Assembly (NCBI RefSeq): GCF_900243075.1
Contig: NZ_OEZH01000074.1
Location: 1-57,380, forward strand
DNA length: 57,380 bases
Reading direction: 5' to 3'
Source: Clostridioides difficile
GTDB taxonomy: Bacteria > Bacillota > Clostridia > Peptostreptococcales > Peptostreptococcaceae
This document shows positions 44,759 to 54,319 of the stretch, piece after piece. The stretch's first letter is position 1; every line of letters begins with the position of its first letter. The notes under the pieces were generated by a model that saw only the letters and a list, made by a program, of their open reading frames with translations, did no database searches and was not told where the DNA came from. The position numbers and the translations under genes were made by a program.

Positions 44759-44787
44759 TTGACAATTATTAAAAAATTAACTAATAT
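44759..44787 (+). promoter_or_regulatory. sigma-A promoter of the FMN riboswitch/ribU unit
   Basis: TTGACA (44759-44764), 17-base spacer, TAATAT (44782-44787). It starts 1 base after the amidohydrolase stop. Confidence 0.75.
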
Positions 44788-44816
44788 AAGAGTGTAAGGA
44801 AAATTAAAAAATCAAA

Positions 44817-45016
44817 GAAGATCTTCGGGGCAGGGTGAAATTCCCTACCGGCGGTATAGCCCGCGAACTACTTAGGTGGTTGATTTGGTGAGATTCCAAA
44901 GCCGACAGTAAAGTCTGGATGAGAGAAGATATTTATGGAAGATAAATAAGTTTATTTTAGTTTGTTTAAACTATATCCATAAAAACTCGAAGATAGGGTC
45001 TTCGAGTTTTTTGTTT
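44817..45016 (+). promoter_or_regulatory. FMN riboswitch (RFN element) with terminator
   Basis: The RFN core is unmistakable: ATCTTCGGGGCAGGGTGAAA from 44821, TTCCCTACCGGCGGTA, AGCCCGCGA, GGTGAGATTCC and the closing GCCGACAGTAAAGTCTGGATGAGAGAAGAT to 44930. A terminator follows at 44981-45016 (AAAACTCGAAGA...TCTTCGAGTTTT). Bound FMN would favour termination and shut off the riboflavin transporter. Confidence 0.96.
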
Positions 45017-45058
45017 TTCCTAAAAAATATAAACATATTGATTAGGGGGAAAATAATT

Positions 45059-45667
45059 ATGCAAAACACAGCAAAAAGAGGAAATATGATTTCAACAAGA
45101 ACTTTAGTAGTAATGTCAATTTTATCTGCAATATCTTATTTATTAATGTTTATTCAAGCACCAATACCAGGTATATTTCCAGATTTCTTAAAAATAGACT
45201 TATCAGATATTCCAGCAATATTTGGAGGAATGTCTCTAGGACCATTAGTTGGATTTGGAATAGTTGTAGTAAAAAATGTGCTACAAGCGATAACAGCAAC
45301 AACAACTGGAGGAATAGGAGAATTTGCAAACATATTAATTGGTGGTTCTTATGTAATGATACTTTGTTATTCATATAAGAGAAGCAGAGACTTAAAAGGT
45401 GTGTTGATTGGTTTTGTATTAGGAACAATAGCTATGACTATAATTGGTTCATTAGTAAATTATTTTGTAATGTTGCCACTTTATGGTCAACTTATGGGAC
45501 TAAACGCTATAATAGGTTTAGGTTCAGCTATAAATCCTCAAGTTCATGATTTATTCACTTTTGTAATTTGGATTATAGCTCCATTTAATGTCTTGAAGGC
45601 TGTTATAATATCTTTAGTAACATTACCACTTTATAAAAAAATGGGAAATATAATAAAAAATAATTAG
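45059..45667 (+). CDS. ribU: riboflavin ECF transporter S component RibU
   Basis: Membrane substrate-binding subunit for riboflavin import; it works with a shared energising module (EcfA-A'-T) coded elsewhere. The 202-residue product has about five or six hydrophobic helices. Family motifs are FPDFLKIDLSDIPAIFGGMSLGPLVG and GGIGEFANILIGGSYV. ATG at 45059 is chosen because AGGGGGA lies 8 bases upstream; the frame is open further up but overlaps the riboswitch terminator. Direct control by the FMN riboswitch supports the substrate. Confidence 0.95.
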   Translation: MQNTAKRGNMISTRTLVVMSILSAISYLLMFIQAPIPGIFPDFLKIDLSDIPAIFGGMSLGPLVGFGIVVVKNVLQAITATTTGGIGEFANILIGGSYVMILCYSYKRSRDLKGVLIGFVLGTIAMTIIGSLVNYFVMLPLYGQLMGLNAIIGLGSAINPQVHDLFTFVIWIIAPFNVLKAVIISLVTLPLYKKMGNIIKNN

Positions 45668-45999
45668 ACAAGAAAATATAAAATTTCAAAATTAAATGTA
45701 TTGAATAGCCATAATTTATTTGTAACTTCAGTCCTATATTGTGATTGATATATTAAATATATTATGGCTTTATTAATTTATCAAAAAATGTATATAAAAT
45801 AAGAAATATTTAGACAAATTTAATTTTTAAAATAAAGGAAGAATTAAAACGATTAACTATTAAAATATGAAAAAGGTATCTACAATATACAGAGCGAATT
45901 CATAATAAACAAAAAATAAAGCTATTATTAAAAATATATAAAGATTAGTAATCAAATTTTTAATAGTAACTAATTTAATAATGATGGGAGTGTATATTC
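45668..45999. other. intergenic region with a possible terminator
   Basis: About 330 bases without a gene. AGCCATAAT at 45707-45715 pairs with ATTATGGCT at 45761-45769, followed by a T-rich stretch; with its long loop it is a plausible but imperfect ribU terminator. Nothing else is clear. Confidence 0.4.
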
Positions 46000-47040
46000 A
46001 TGAGCTTATCTAAAAAAATAAAAAAACTATTTTTAGATGATAAAGGGTATTATTTTAATAGTAATTGGGAAAATATTCATATTGGTATTTATGATACAAA
46101 ATTAGGAGATTCTTTAAAGTATATCACTAATGAATATATTGAAAATATGGAAAGGGTAAAGTACGATTATCGTGAATTAAAAAATATAAAAAATCAAACT
46201 GATGGTATGTGTATTTTAGCTATAAGGCAGAGTTATAAGGCATTAGAGTATGTAAAAAATCAAACAGAAGAAATATGTTTAGAAGCTATAAAGTACAACT
46301 ATAGAGCACTTGAATATGTAAAAGAACAAACAGAGTATCTATGTCTTGAAGCTATAAAAAAGGATTGTAATGCACTTAAGTATGTACGAAATAAAACAGA
46401 GGAGCTTATTATAAAAGCAATAAGACACTCTTCCAATATAGATGTTGTAAGCATATTAAAGGCTTTAGATATTCAAACAAGAGGTATATGTTTAGAAGCA
46501 ATTAAAAAAGATGGCAGGTGTCTTGCATATGTTAGAGAGCAGAGTGAAGAATTATGTATAGAAGCCATTAAGCAAAATTATAAAGCATTAAAATATGTAC
46601 AAAATCAAACGGAAAAAATGTGTATAGAATCTGTAAGCCAAAATGGTATGGCATTACAATATGTAAATAAACAAACTGACAAAATATGTATGGAAGCTGT
46701 CAAACAAGATGGCAGGAGTCTACAATTTGTTAATAATAAGACAGAAGAAATATGTATAAATGCGATAAGATATTTAAATAAAAGATACAATATTAAAGAT
46801 GTATTATGTTACATAGATAACTATACAGAGGATATATGTATAGAAATTGTAAGACAAAATGGAAAGATGCTCATGTATATAAAAAATCAAACAGAAAGAA
46901 TGTGTATTGAAGCAGTAAAAGAGAATTATAAGTCTCTTAAGTATGTAAAAGAGCAATCTGAGAAAATATGTAGAGAAGCATTAAAGCAAAGTTATAAAGC
47001 AAAAGAGTACGTAAAAATTGCTATTGACGATTGTATATAA
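46000..47040 (+). CDS. DUF4116-type tandem repeat protein
   Basis: A 346-residue cytoplasmic protein built almost entirely from about 13 copies of a 22-residue helical unit, roughly NYKALEYVKNQTEEICLEAI with small variations, from about residue 55 to the end. Two units are interrupted by longer inserts (near residues 145-155 and 260-270). It has no signal peptide or membrane segment. The repeats match the DUF4116 type, predicted to stack as helical pairs like other solenoid repeats and likely to bind protein. A conserved Cys occurs in most units. GGGAG precedes the ATG. It stands alone between ribU and the tsaE operon; function unknown. Confidence 0.8.
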   Translation: MSLSKKIKKLFLDDKGYYFNSNWENIHIGIYDTKLGDSLKYITNEYIENMERVKYDYRELKNIKNQTDGMCILAIRQSYKALEYVKNQTEEICLEAIKYNYRALEYVKEQTEYLCLEAIKKDCNALKYVRNKTEELIIKAIRHSSNIDVVSILKALDIQTRGICLEAIKKDGRCLAYVREQSEELCIEAIKQNYKALKYVQNQTEKMCIESVSQNGMALQYVNKQTDKICMEAVKQDGRSLQFVNNKTEEICINAIRYLNKRYNIKDVLCYIDNYTEDICIEIVRQNGKMLMYIKNQTERMCIEAVKENYKSLKYVKEQSEKICREALKQSYKAKEYVKIAIDDCI

Positions 47041-47093
47041 GGTGTAGATAAAGCCATCAATAGTAAAAGATAAAAAAAGATAAATACAAGTAC

Positions 47094-47122
47094 TTTATAA
47101 TAATCTAGGCTTATACTATAAT
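47094..47122 (+). promoter_or_regulatory. probable promoter of the tsaE operon
   Basis: TTTATA (47094-47099), 17-base spacer and perfect TATAAT (47117-47122), 57 bases before tsaE. Confidence 0.5.
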
Positions 47123-47178
47123 TAATTAAGCAGTGATATAAATTCACATGACGATTATATCAAAATGGAGATGAATTG

Positions 47179-47631
47179 ATGGTAAAAATATACTTAGAAA
47201 ATGAAAATAAAACTAGAGAAATAGGATATAAATTAGGTAAACTTTTAAAAGAAGGTAGTGTTATCTGTTTAGTAGGAGATTTAGGGGCTGGCAAAACTAC
47301 AATGACACAAAGTTTGGCAGATTCATTAGGTATAAAAGATTATATAACAAGTCCTACTTTTACTATAATAAATGAATATGAAGGGAAAATACCTTTGTAT
47401 CATTTTGATGTTTATAGAATAGGCAGTAGTGATGAAATGTATGATATTGGATATGATGAATATATAAATTCAAATGGAATTTGTATAATAGAATGGGCTA
47501 ATCTAATAGAGGATATACTTCCAAAAGAATATTTAAATATAGAATTGAGATATAAAGATGAAGGAAGAGAAATGATATTAACTCCAAAAGGAGAGTTTTA
47601 TAAAGAGATAGTTGAGGAGCTGACTAAATAA
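47179..47631 (+). CDS. tsaE: TsaE, ATPase of tRNA t6A37 synthesis
   Basis: P-loop ATPase that works with TsaB and TsaD to put threonylcarbamoyl on A37 of ANN-decoding tRNAs. The 150-residue protein has Walker A GDLGAGKTTMTQSLA near residues 33-47, SPTFTIINEYEG, and HFDVYRI followed by the acidic EWANLIEDILP. GGAG at 47167-47170 lies 8 bases before the ATG. The stop overlaps the tsaB ATG by one base (TAATG). Confidence 0.95.
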   Translation: MVKIYLENENKTREIGYKLGKLLKEGSVICLVGDLGAGKTTMTQSLADSLGIKDYITSPTFTIINEYEGKIPLYHFDVYRIGSSDEMYDIGYDEYINSNGICIIEWANLIEDILPKEYLNIELRYKDEGREMILTPKGEFYKEIVEELTK

Positions 47632-48347
47632 TGAAAATACTAGGTATGGATACATCTTCTATGGCAGCAAGTGTGGCAGTTGTTGAAGATGATAACTTAA
47701 TATGTGAGTTTACAGTGAACACTAAAAAAACTCATTCGCAAAAGCTTATGCCAATGATAGAAAATATGTTGAGCATGAGTGATTTAAGTATAAAAGATAT
47801 GGATTTATTAGCTGTATGTATAGGGCCAGGTTCATTTACAGGTCTTAGAATAGGTATGGCTACAGTAAAAGCTATGGCTCATGTAAATAATATACCAATA
47901 ATAGCTGTGAATTCTTTAGAATCCCTAGCAAATAACATGAATTTCTGTGATAGAAAGATATGTTGTATATTAGATGCACAAAAAAATCAAGTTTATTCAG
48001 CTAAATACAAGTTTGAAAATGGAGAGCTGATAGAATTAGATGGTGTTGATGTTGTAGAATTTGATACTTTAGTAGATGAAATTGTATCAAGTAACGAAGA
48101 ATTTATAATAGTTGGAGAAGCTGTATACAAATATAAAGATAAGCTAGAGAATATAAAAAATATAAAAATACCTTCACAAGCTCATAATGTATCTAATGCA
48201 GGAAGCTTATGTTCTCTAGCACTAAATAAATATAATAAAAATATAGATGTACATACTTGTTATACAATAAATCCTATGTATATCAGAAAATCTCAAGCTG
48301 AAGTACAATATGATGAAAAAATGAAGAGGCTAAATAATGAAAGATAA
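47631..48347 (+). CDS. tsaB: TsaB, scaffold subunit of the t6A37 threonylcarbamoyltransferase complex
   Basis: Inactive TsaD paralogue that dimerises with TsaD. The 238-residue product starts MKILGMDTSSMAASVAVVED, contains the family signature GPGSFTGLRIGMATVKAMAH (about residues 63-82) and INPMYIRKSQAE near its end. It overlaps tsaE by 1 base and rimI by 11 bases, so the operon is translated as a coupled unit. Confidence 0.95.
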   Translation: MKILGMDTSSMAASVAVVEDDNLICEFTVNTKKTHSQKLMPMIENMLSMSDLSIKDMDLLAVCIGPGSFTGLRIGMATVKAMAHVNNIPIIAVNSLESLANNMNFCDRKICCILDAQKNQVYSAKYKFENGELIELDGVDVVEFDTLVDEIVSSNEEFIIVGEAVYKYKDKLENIKNIKIPSQAHNVSNAGSLCSLALNKYNKNIDVHTCYTINPMYIRKSQAEVQYDEKMKRLNNER

Positions 48348-48813
48348 TACAAAATTAATAGCAGATGATATAAAAATAGAAGAAATGACCATTAAAGATA
48401 TAGATGAAGTTTTTGAAGTAGAAAAAAATTGTTTTGAAGATTACTGGTCAAAAGAGTCTTTTAGAAAAGAGTTGTCTAATGAAGTCGCAAGGTATATAGT
48501 AGCTAAGTTAGATGGAAAAATTGTTGGATATGTGGGAATTTGGCTTATACTTGATGAAGGTCATATAAATAATGTGGCTGTTCATAGTGACTATAGAGGT
48601 AAAAAAATAGGGGACAAGTTAATAAAAGGCATAGTTGATTTATGTAAAGATAATAATATTGCATCTATGACATTAGAAGTTAGAGCATCAAATAAAATAG
48701 CACAAAATTTATATAGAAAATATGGATTTAAAATGGGTGGAATAAGAAAAGAATACTACAGTGATAATAAAGAAGATGCAATTATAATGTGGAACCAATT
48801 AAAAGAGGTGTAG
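48337..48813 (+). CDS. rimI: RimI-type ribosomal protein N-acetyltransferase
   Basis: GNAT-fold acetyltransferase of 158 residues; the Bacillus/E. coli homologue modifies the N-terminus of ribosomal protein S18. The acetyl-CoA motif is [20 protein letters not shown], and [36 protein letters not shown] is the typical C-terminal part. Sits between tsaB and tsaD, an arrangement common in Firmicutes, with an 11-base overlap with tsaB. Confidence 0.92.
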   Translation: MKDNTKLIADDIKIEEMTIKDIDEVFEVEKNCFEDYWSKESFRKELSNEVARYIVAKLDGKIVGYVGIWLILDEGHINNVAVHSDYRGKKIGDKLIKGIVDLCKDNNIASMTLEVRASNKIAQNLYRKYGFKMGGIRKEYYSDNKEDAIIMWNQLKEV

Positions 48814-48818
48814 AGTTT

Positions 48819-49835
48819 ATGAGTGATATAATAACATTAGCTATAGAAAGTAGTTGTGATGAAACAGCTGCATCAGTTTTAAAAAATGGTAGAGAAGTAC
48901 TTTCAAACATAATCTCTACTCAAATAGAGACACATAAAAAATTTGGTGGTGTAGTTCCTGAGGTAGCTTCAAGAAAACATGTGGAGAATATTGATATAGT
49001 TGTTCAAGAAGCTTTAGACAAAGCAAATATAGGATTTAGTGATATAGACCATATTGCAGTTACATATGGACCTGGATTAGTAGGAGCTTTATTAGTAGGT
49101 CTATCTTATGCTAAGGCACTTGCATATACCTTGAACATTCCACTTGTAGGAGTGAATCATATAGAAGGCCATCTAAGTGCAAATTATATAGAGCATAAGG
49201 ACTTGAAACCTCCTTTTATAACATTGATAGTATCTGGAGGTCATACTCATTTAGTAGAAGTTAAAGATTATGGTAAATATGAAATTTTAGGAAAGACAAG
49301 AGATGATGCGTCTGGAGAAGCCTTCGATAAGATTTCAAGAGCTATGAATTTGGGTTACCCAGGAGGGCCTATTATTGATAATTTAGCTAAAAAGGGAAAT
49401 AAGTATGCTATAGAATTTCCAAGAGCTTATTTAGAAGAGGATAGCTATGACTTTAGTTTTAGTGGTCTAAAATCTTCTGTATTAAATTATCTAAATGGAA
49501 AAAGGATGAAAAATGAAGAAATAGTAGTTGAAGATGTTGCTGCATCTTTTCAAGAGGCTGTAGTTGAAGTTTTAACTACTAAAGCATTAAAAGCAGTAAA
49601 AGATAAAGGCTATAATATCATAACTCTTTCTGGTGGAGTTGCTTCTAATTCAGGTCTTAGAGCTAAAATAACAGAGCTTGCAAAAGAGAGTGGTATTGTT
49701 GTTAAATATCCTCCTCTAATTTTATGCACAGATAATGCAGCTATGATAGGGTGTGCAGGATATTATAATTTTATAAATGGTAAAACACATGATATGAGTC
49801 TAAATGCAGTTCCAAATTTAAAGATAAATCAGTAA
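48819..49835 (+). CDS. tsaD: TsaD, tRNA N6-threonylcarbamoyladenosine transferase
   Basis: Catalytic subunit that transfers the threonylcarbamoyl group to A37. The 338-residue protein has the ASKHA fold with [13 protein letters not shown] at the N-terminus, the metal site [10 protein letters not shown] (two His), the [14 protein letters not shown] loop and the nucleotide site [15 protein letters not shown] at 48819 is chosen because AGAGGTG lies 8 bases upstream; an open extension to 48789 overlaps rimI. Last gene of the operon. Confidence 0.95.
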   Translation: MSDIITLAIESSCDETAASVLKNGREVLSNIISTQIETHKKFGGVVPEVASRKHVENIDIVVQEALDKANIGFSDIDHIAVTYGPGLVGALLVGLSYAKALAYTLNIPLVGVNHIEGHLSANYIEHKDLKPPFITLIVSGGHTHLVEVKDYGKYEILGKTRDDASGEAFDKISRAMNLGYPGGPIIDNLAKKGNKYAIEFPRAYLEEDSYDFSFSGLKSSVLNYLNGKRMKNEEIVVEDVAASFQEAVVEVLTTKALKAVKDKGYNIITLSGGVASNSGLRAKITELAKESGIVVKYPPLILCTDNAAMIGCAGYYNFINGKTHDMSLNAVPNLKINQ

Positions 49836-50131
49836 TATGAACCAAATTTATAAATATATTAAGAAATTGTTTTAAAACAATAAATAAAAGTAAAATTAAA
49901 TATAATAAAAATAAGTTCAACATATATTAAAACTTGAAGTAAAACTATATATAACCTTTATATTCTGATGAATTGCAATGTGTTTAGGATATAAATATTA
50001 TTTATGGTTTGAATTTGCTTCAAGTTTAATTTTTTTGTAGAAAGATTATTTTAAAAAGTGGGTAATGTACCCTTTTTTTTCATTGTAAAAAAGTTTTATA
50101 CTAATTATAGAAATATTAAGGAGGGGAAGAA
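49836..50131. other. tsaD-hpdB intergenic region
   Basis: 296 bases with no gene. AAACTTGAAGTAAA at about 49930 can pair with TTTGCTTCAAGTTT at about 50013-50027, followed by seven T, with a loop of about 70 bases. A compact terminator then follows at 50052-50080. A TATACT at 50097-50102 may be the hpdB -10, but no good -35 is seen. Confidence 0.45.
50052..50080 (+). terminator. terminator directly upstream of hpdB
   Basis: GGGTA pairs with TACCC around ATG, extended by A-run/T-run pairing, with eight T. It ends 52 bases before the hpdB start. It may end tsaD transcription or attenuate the hpd operon. Confidence 0.65.
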
Positions 50132-52840
50132 ATGAGTCAAAGTAAAGAAGACAAAATAAGAAGTATTTTGGAAGCAAAAAATATTAAGTCAAATTTTCAG
50201 AATAAAGAAAATTTAAATGAATTTAATGAAAAAAAAGCAAGTAAAAGAGCTGACGATTTATTAAATGTATACTACAATACATTATCTACAGCTGATATGG
50301 AATTTCCATATTGGTATAATAGAGAATATAGAAAATCAGATGGTGATATACCAGTAGTTAGAAGAGCTAAAGCTCTTAAAGCTGCTTTTTCCCATATGAC
50401 TCCAAATATAATACCAGGTGAAAAGATAGTAATGCAAAAAACACGACATTATAGAGGGTCATTCCCAATGCCTTGGGTAAGTGAAAGTTTCTTCGTGGCT
50501 CAAGGAGAACAAATGAAGGAAGAAGCGAAGAAGTTAGCTAGTAACACAGCAGATGAACTTACAAAATTTGGTTCTGGTGGGGGAAATGTAACTGAAAGCT
50601 TTGGAAATGTTGTTTCAATAGCTGGTAAATTTGGAATGAGAAAAGAAGAAGTACCTGTACTTGTAAAAATGGCTAAGGAATGGGTTGGAAAATCCGTTGA
50701 AGATTTAGGTTTTCACTATGAAAAAATGATGCCAGATTATGATTTGAAAGAAAATTTAATGAGTACACTTATTTGTATGTTCGATTCAGGGTATACACTT
50801 CCTCAAGGTAGAGAAGTTATAAATTATTTTTATCCTTTAAATTATGGATTAGATGGAATTATAGAAATGGCAATGGACTGTAAAAAAGCAGTTGCAGGAA
50901 ATGCATCTGGAGATGGGCTTATTGGAATGGACCGTCTATATTTTTATGAGGCTGTTATTCAAGTTATTGAAGGATTACAAACTTGGATTTTAAACTATGC
51001 AAAGCATGCAAAATATTTAGAAAGTATAGAGACGGATTTAGAAGCTAAAAAAGAATATTCAGATTTAGTGGAAATATTAGAACATATTGCACATAAACAA
51101 CCTCGTACATTTAGAGAAGCCCTTCAATTGACTTATACAATTCATATAGCATCAGTAAATGAGGATGCTATATCTGGTATGTCTATAGGTCGTTTTGGTC
51201 AAATTTTATATCCTTGGTATGAACAAGATATAGAAAAAGGAATAATTACAAAAGAAGAGGTTATAGAATTATTGGAGCTTTATAGGATAAAAATCACTTG
51301 TATTGACTGTTTTGCTTCAGCAGGTGTAAATGGGGGAGTATTATCAGGAAATACATTTAATACTTTATCTATAGGTGGATTAAGAGAAGATGGTTCTACA
51401 GGAGCTAACGAATTAGAAGAGTTATTATTAGAAGCAAGTATGAGATGTAGAACTCCTCAACCTAGTTTAACTATGTTATATGATGAAAAGCTTCCAGAAG
51501 ATTTCTTAATGAAAGCTGCTGAATGTACAAAGCTTGGTTCTGGTTATCCAGCATGGGTGAATAACTCAAATGGAACAACATTTATGATGAAACAATTTGC
51601 TGAGGAAGGTATGACTGTTGAGGAAGCAAGAGCATTTGCATTAGGCGGATGTTTGGAAACATCTCCAGGATGTTGGAAACAATTGACTTTAAATGGAAAA
51701 ACATACTCTATTGCAGGTGGAGCAGGACAATCTGCTGGCTCTGGAGTCCATTTTATAGCTAATCCTAAAATCTTAGAACTTGTTCTTATGAATGGTAAAG
51801 ACCATCGTATGAATATACAAGTATTTGAACCTCATAATAAGCCATTAGATACTTATGAAGAAGTTATAGAAGTATTTAAAGATTATTATAAACAAGCAAT
51901 AAATGTTTTAGAAAGAGCAAACAATATTGAGTTAGATATATGGAGAAAATTTGATACTTCTATAATAAATTCACTATTAAAACCAGACTGTTTAGACAAA
52001 GGTCAACATATAGGAAATATGGGGTATCGCTATAATGCAACATTAAATGTAGAAACTTGTGGTACTGTTACTATGGTTAATTCATTTGCAGCGCTTAAAA
52101 AACTTGTATATGATGACAAAGCGTTTACAATAGAGGAAATGAAGGATGCTATATTAAATAACTTTGGATTTAAAGATGCATTAGAAGTTGGAAATTATTC
52201 TATGGCAGACCAAGTAAAAGTAGATAAAACTGGTAAGTATGATGTTATTTACAAGGCCTGTCTTGATGCACCTAAATATGGAAATAATGATTTGTATGCA
52301 GATAATATTCTTAAAAACTATGAGGTATGGTTATCAAAAGTATGTGAAGAAGCACAATCTTTATATGCTAAGAAGATGTATCCTTGCCAAATATCTGTTT
52401 CTACACATGGACCACAAGGAGCTGCTACTTTGGCTACTCCAGATGGTAGACTAAGTGGAACAACATATTCAGATGGTTCAGTTTCTGCATATGCAGGAAC
52501 AGATAAAAATGGTGTATATGCATTATTTGAGTCTGCAACTATTTGGGACCAAGCAGTAGTTCAAAATTCTCAGATGAATTTAAAACTTCATCCGACAACT
52601 ATAAAAGGACAACAAGGTACTAAAAAATTATTAGATTTAACAAGAAGTTATTTAAGAAAAGGTGGATTCCATATTCAATATAATGTTGTAGATTCAGAAA
52701 CATTGAAAGATGCACAAAAAAATCCTGACAATTATCGCCAATTAATGGTACGTGTTGCTGGATTTACTCAATATTGGTGTGAATTAGGTAAACCAATACA
52801 AGATGAAGTAATTGCTAGAACAGAGTATGAAGGGGTGTAA
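50132..52840 (+). CDS. hpdB: p-hydroxyphenylacetate decarboxylase, catalytic (glycyl radical) subunit
   Basis: Glycyl radical enzyme that decarboxylates p-hydroxyphenylacetate, from tyrosine, to p-cresol. The 902-residue protein has the PFL-type barrel. The thiyl radical site is Cys507 with Glu509 two residues on (GGCLETSPG), the Cys-x-Glu pair typical of this decarboxylase, and the glycyl radical loop is RVAGFTQYW with Gly877. AAGGAGGGG precedes the ATG by 6 bases. The next genes are the small subunit and the activating enzyme, giving the known hpdBCA order. This operon is a marker of C. difficile among gut clostridia, and p-cresol inhibits competitors. Confidence 0.97.
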   Translation: MSQSKEDKIRSILEAKNIKSNFQNKENLNEFNEKKASKRADDLLNVYYNTLSTADMEFPYWYNREYRKSDGDIPVVRRAKALKAAFSHMTPNIIPGEKIVMQKTRHYRGSFPMPWVSESFFVAQGEQMKEEAKKLASNTADELTKFGSGGGNVTESFGNVVSIAGKFGMRKEEVPVLVKMAKEWVGKSVEDLGFHYEKMMPDYDLKENLMSTLICMFDSGYTLPQGREVINYFYPLNYGLDGIIEMAMDCKKAVAGNASGDGLIGMDRLYFYEAVIQVIEGLQTWILNYAKHAKYLESIETDLEAKKEYSDLVEILEHIAHKQPRTFREALQLTYTIHIASVNEDAISGMSIGRFGQILYPWYEQDIEKGIITKEEVIELLELYRIKITCIDCFASAGVNGGVLSGNTFNTLSIGGLREDGSTGANELEELLLEASMRCRTPQPSLTMLYDEKLPEDFLMKAAECTKLGSGYPAWVNNSNGTTFMMKQFAEEGMTVEEARAFALGGCLETSPGCWKQLTLNGKTYSIAGGAGQSAGSGVHFIANPKILELVLMNGKDHRMNIQVFEPHNKPLDTYEEVIEVFKDYYKQAINVLERANNIELDIWRKFDTSIINSLLKPDCLDKGQHIGNMGYRYNATLNVETCGTVTMVNSFAALKKLVYDDKAFTIEEMKDAILNNFGFKDALEVGNYSMADQVKVDKTGKYDVIYKACLDAPKYGNNDLYADNILKNYEVWLSKVCEEAQSLYAKKMYPCQISVSTHGPQGAATLATPDGRLSGTTYSDGSVSAYAGTDKNGVYALFESATIWDQAVVQNSQMNLKLHPTTIKGQQGTKKLLDLTRSYLRKGGFHIQYNVVDSETLKDAQKNPDNYRQLMVRVAGFTQYWCELGKPIQDEVIARTEYEGV

Positions 52841-52843
52841 AAT

Positions 52844-53101
52844 ATGAGAAAGCATAGTGATTGTATGAATTTTTGTGCAGTAGATGCAACCAAAGGAATT
52901 TGTAGATTATCAAAACAAATGATTAATTTAGATGATGAAGCATGTCCAGAAATAAAAGCAATGCCAAAATGTAAAAATTGTAAAAATTTTGTTGATGCTA
53001 ATGATGAAGGCATAGGTAAATGTGTTGGGTTAGAAAAGGAAGATTGGGTATATTCAACATTGAATGCAATTACCTGTGAAGGACATGTGTTTAATGAGTA
53101 A
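52844..53101 (+). CDS. hpdC: p-hydroxyphenylacetate decarboxylase, small Fe-S subunit
   Basis: An 85-residue subunit that distinguishes this enzyme from other glycyl radical enzymes. It has eight cysteines at 7, 11, 20, 34, 43, 46, 60 and 78 plus His4, enough for two [4Fe-4S] clusters as known for the family. Begins 3 bases after hpdB; its end overlaps hpdA by 8 bases. Confidence 0.95.
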   Translation: MRKHSDCMNFCAVDATKGICRLSKQMINLDDEACPEIKAMPKCKNCKNFVDANDEGIGKCVGLEKEDWVYSTLNAITCEGHVFNE

Positions 53102-54044
53102 TCAAAATAAACTAGAGGGTATGATTTTTGATGTACAAAGCTTTTCAGTCCATGATGGACCAGGTTGTAGAACAACTGTATTTTTAAATGGGTGTCCACT
53201 TAGTTGTAAATGGTGTGCAAATCCAGAAAGTTGGACTATTAGACCACATATGATGTTTAGTGAGTTATCTTGTCAATACGAAAATGGATGTACTGTATGT
53301 CATGGTAAATGTAGAAATGGTGCATTGAGTTTTAATCTTGATAATAAGCCAATTATAGACTGGAACATATGTAAGGACTGTGAAAGTTTTGAATGTGTCA
53401 ACTCATGTTATTATAATGCGTTTAAATTATGTGCAAAACCTTATACTGTAGATGAACTTGTACAGGTAATTAAACGTGATTCTAATAATTGGAGAAGTAA
53501 CGGAGGAGTAACATTTAGTGGAGGTGAGCCACTACTTCAACATGAATTTTTACATGAAGTATTATTGAAGTGTCATGAGGTAAATATACACACTGCCATT
53601 GAAACGAGTGCATGTGTATCAAATGAAGTTTTTAATAAAATATTTAAAGATATTGATTTTGCATTTATTGATATAAAGCACATGGATAGAGAAAAGCATA
53701 AAGAACAAACAGGTGTATATAATGATTTAATACTAGAAAATATATCAAACCTTGTGAATTCTGACTGGAATGGAAGATTAGTACTTAGGGTACCAGTTAT
53801 CTCTGGGTTTAATGATAGCACTGAAAATATAAATGATATTATATCTTTTATGCACAAAAATAATTTAGTAGAGATTAACCTATTACCATTTCACAGATTA
53901 GGAGAATCAAAGTGGATTCAATTAGGCAAGGAATACGAGTATTCTGATAAGGGAGATGTTGATGAAGAACATCTTGAAGAATTACAAGATATATTTTTGG
54001 ATAATGGTATAGCTTGTTATGTTGGTCATGAGACAGCGTTTTAA
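53094..54044 (+). CDS. hpdA: p-hydroxyphenylacetate decarboxylase activating enzyme (radical SAM)
   Basis: Radical SAM enzyme that makes the glycyl radical on HpdB. The 316-residue protein has the SAM cluster motif CPLSCKWC near residue 40, VTFSGGEPLLQ for SAM binding and an inserted ferredoxin-like region with eight cysteines (CQYENGCTVCHGKC and CKDCESFECVNSC). ATG at 53094 is chosen since GAAGGA lies 10 bases upstream and the protein begins MSNQNKLEGMIFDVQSFS, as expected for glycyl radical activases. It overlaps hpdC by 8 bases. Confidence 0.96.
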   Translation: MSNQNKLEGMIFDVQSFSVHDGPGCRTTVFLNGCPLSCKWCANPESWTIRPHMMFSELSCQYENGCTVCHGKCRNGALSFNLDNKPIIDWNICKDCESFECVNSCYYNAFKLCAKPYTVDELVQVIKRDSNNWRSNGGVTFSGGEPLLQHEFLHEVLLKCHEVNIHTAIETSACVSNEVFNKIFKDIDFAFIDIKHMDREKHKEQTGVYNDLILENISNLVNSDWNGRLVLRVPVISGFNDSTENINDIISFMHKNNLVEINLLPFHRLGESKWIQLGKEYEYSDKGDVDEEHLEELQDIFLDNGIACYVGHETAF

Positions 54045-54069
54045 AAGCAAGTATTATAAGAATTAATTT

Positions 54070-54114
54070 AAAAGAGGATGTTACACTAAAAGCTAGAGTG
54101 ACATCCTTTTTCGA
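54070..54114 (+). terminator. terminator of the hpdBCA operon
   Basis: AAGAGGATGTTACACT pairs with GAGTGACATCCTTTTT around a short loop, with a five-T tail. The remaining 200 bases before the next gene show no feature I can support. Confidence 0.8.
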
Positions 54115-54319
54115 GTGAAAAATAATTATTACATCATAGTCATAAAGATTGATTTAAATTTATACATTAGTATCTCTTTTTTATAGCTTAAATTATGACT
54201 AGAAAGTATACTACGTTTATCTTGTAGTAGAAGGTTTATGGTAAAATATTACTATAAAAAAATTAAGAGAATCTGTCTTAGAAATAAACAAAAATAACCA
54301 TTAGGAGGAAGACATCTAT

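Noticed and set aside
46200-47030. Direct DNA repeats that might suggest a CRISPR array
   Set aside because: The repeat period is 66 bases, in frame, with protein-level conservation and no unique spacers; it is a repeat protein gene. No CRISPR array was found in the window.
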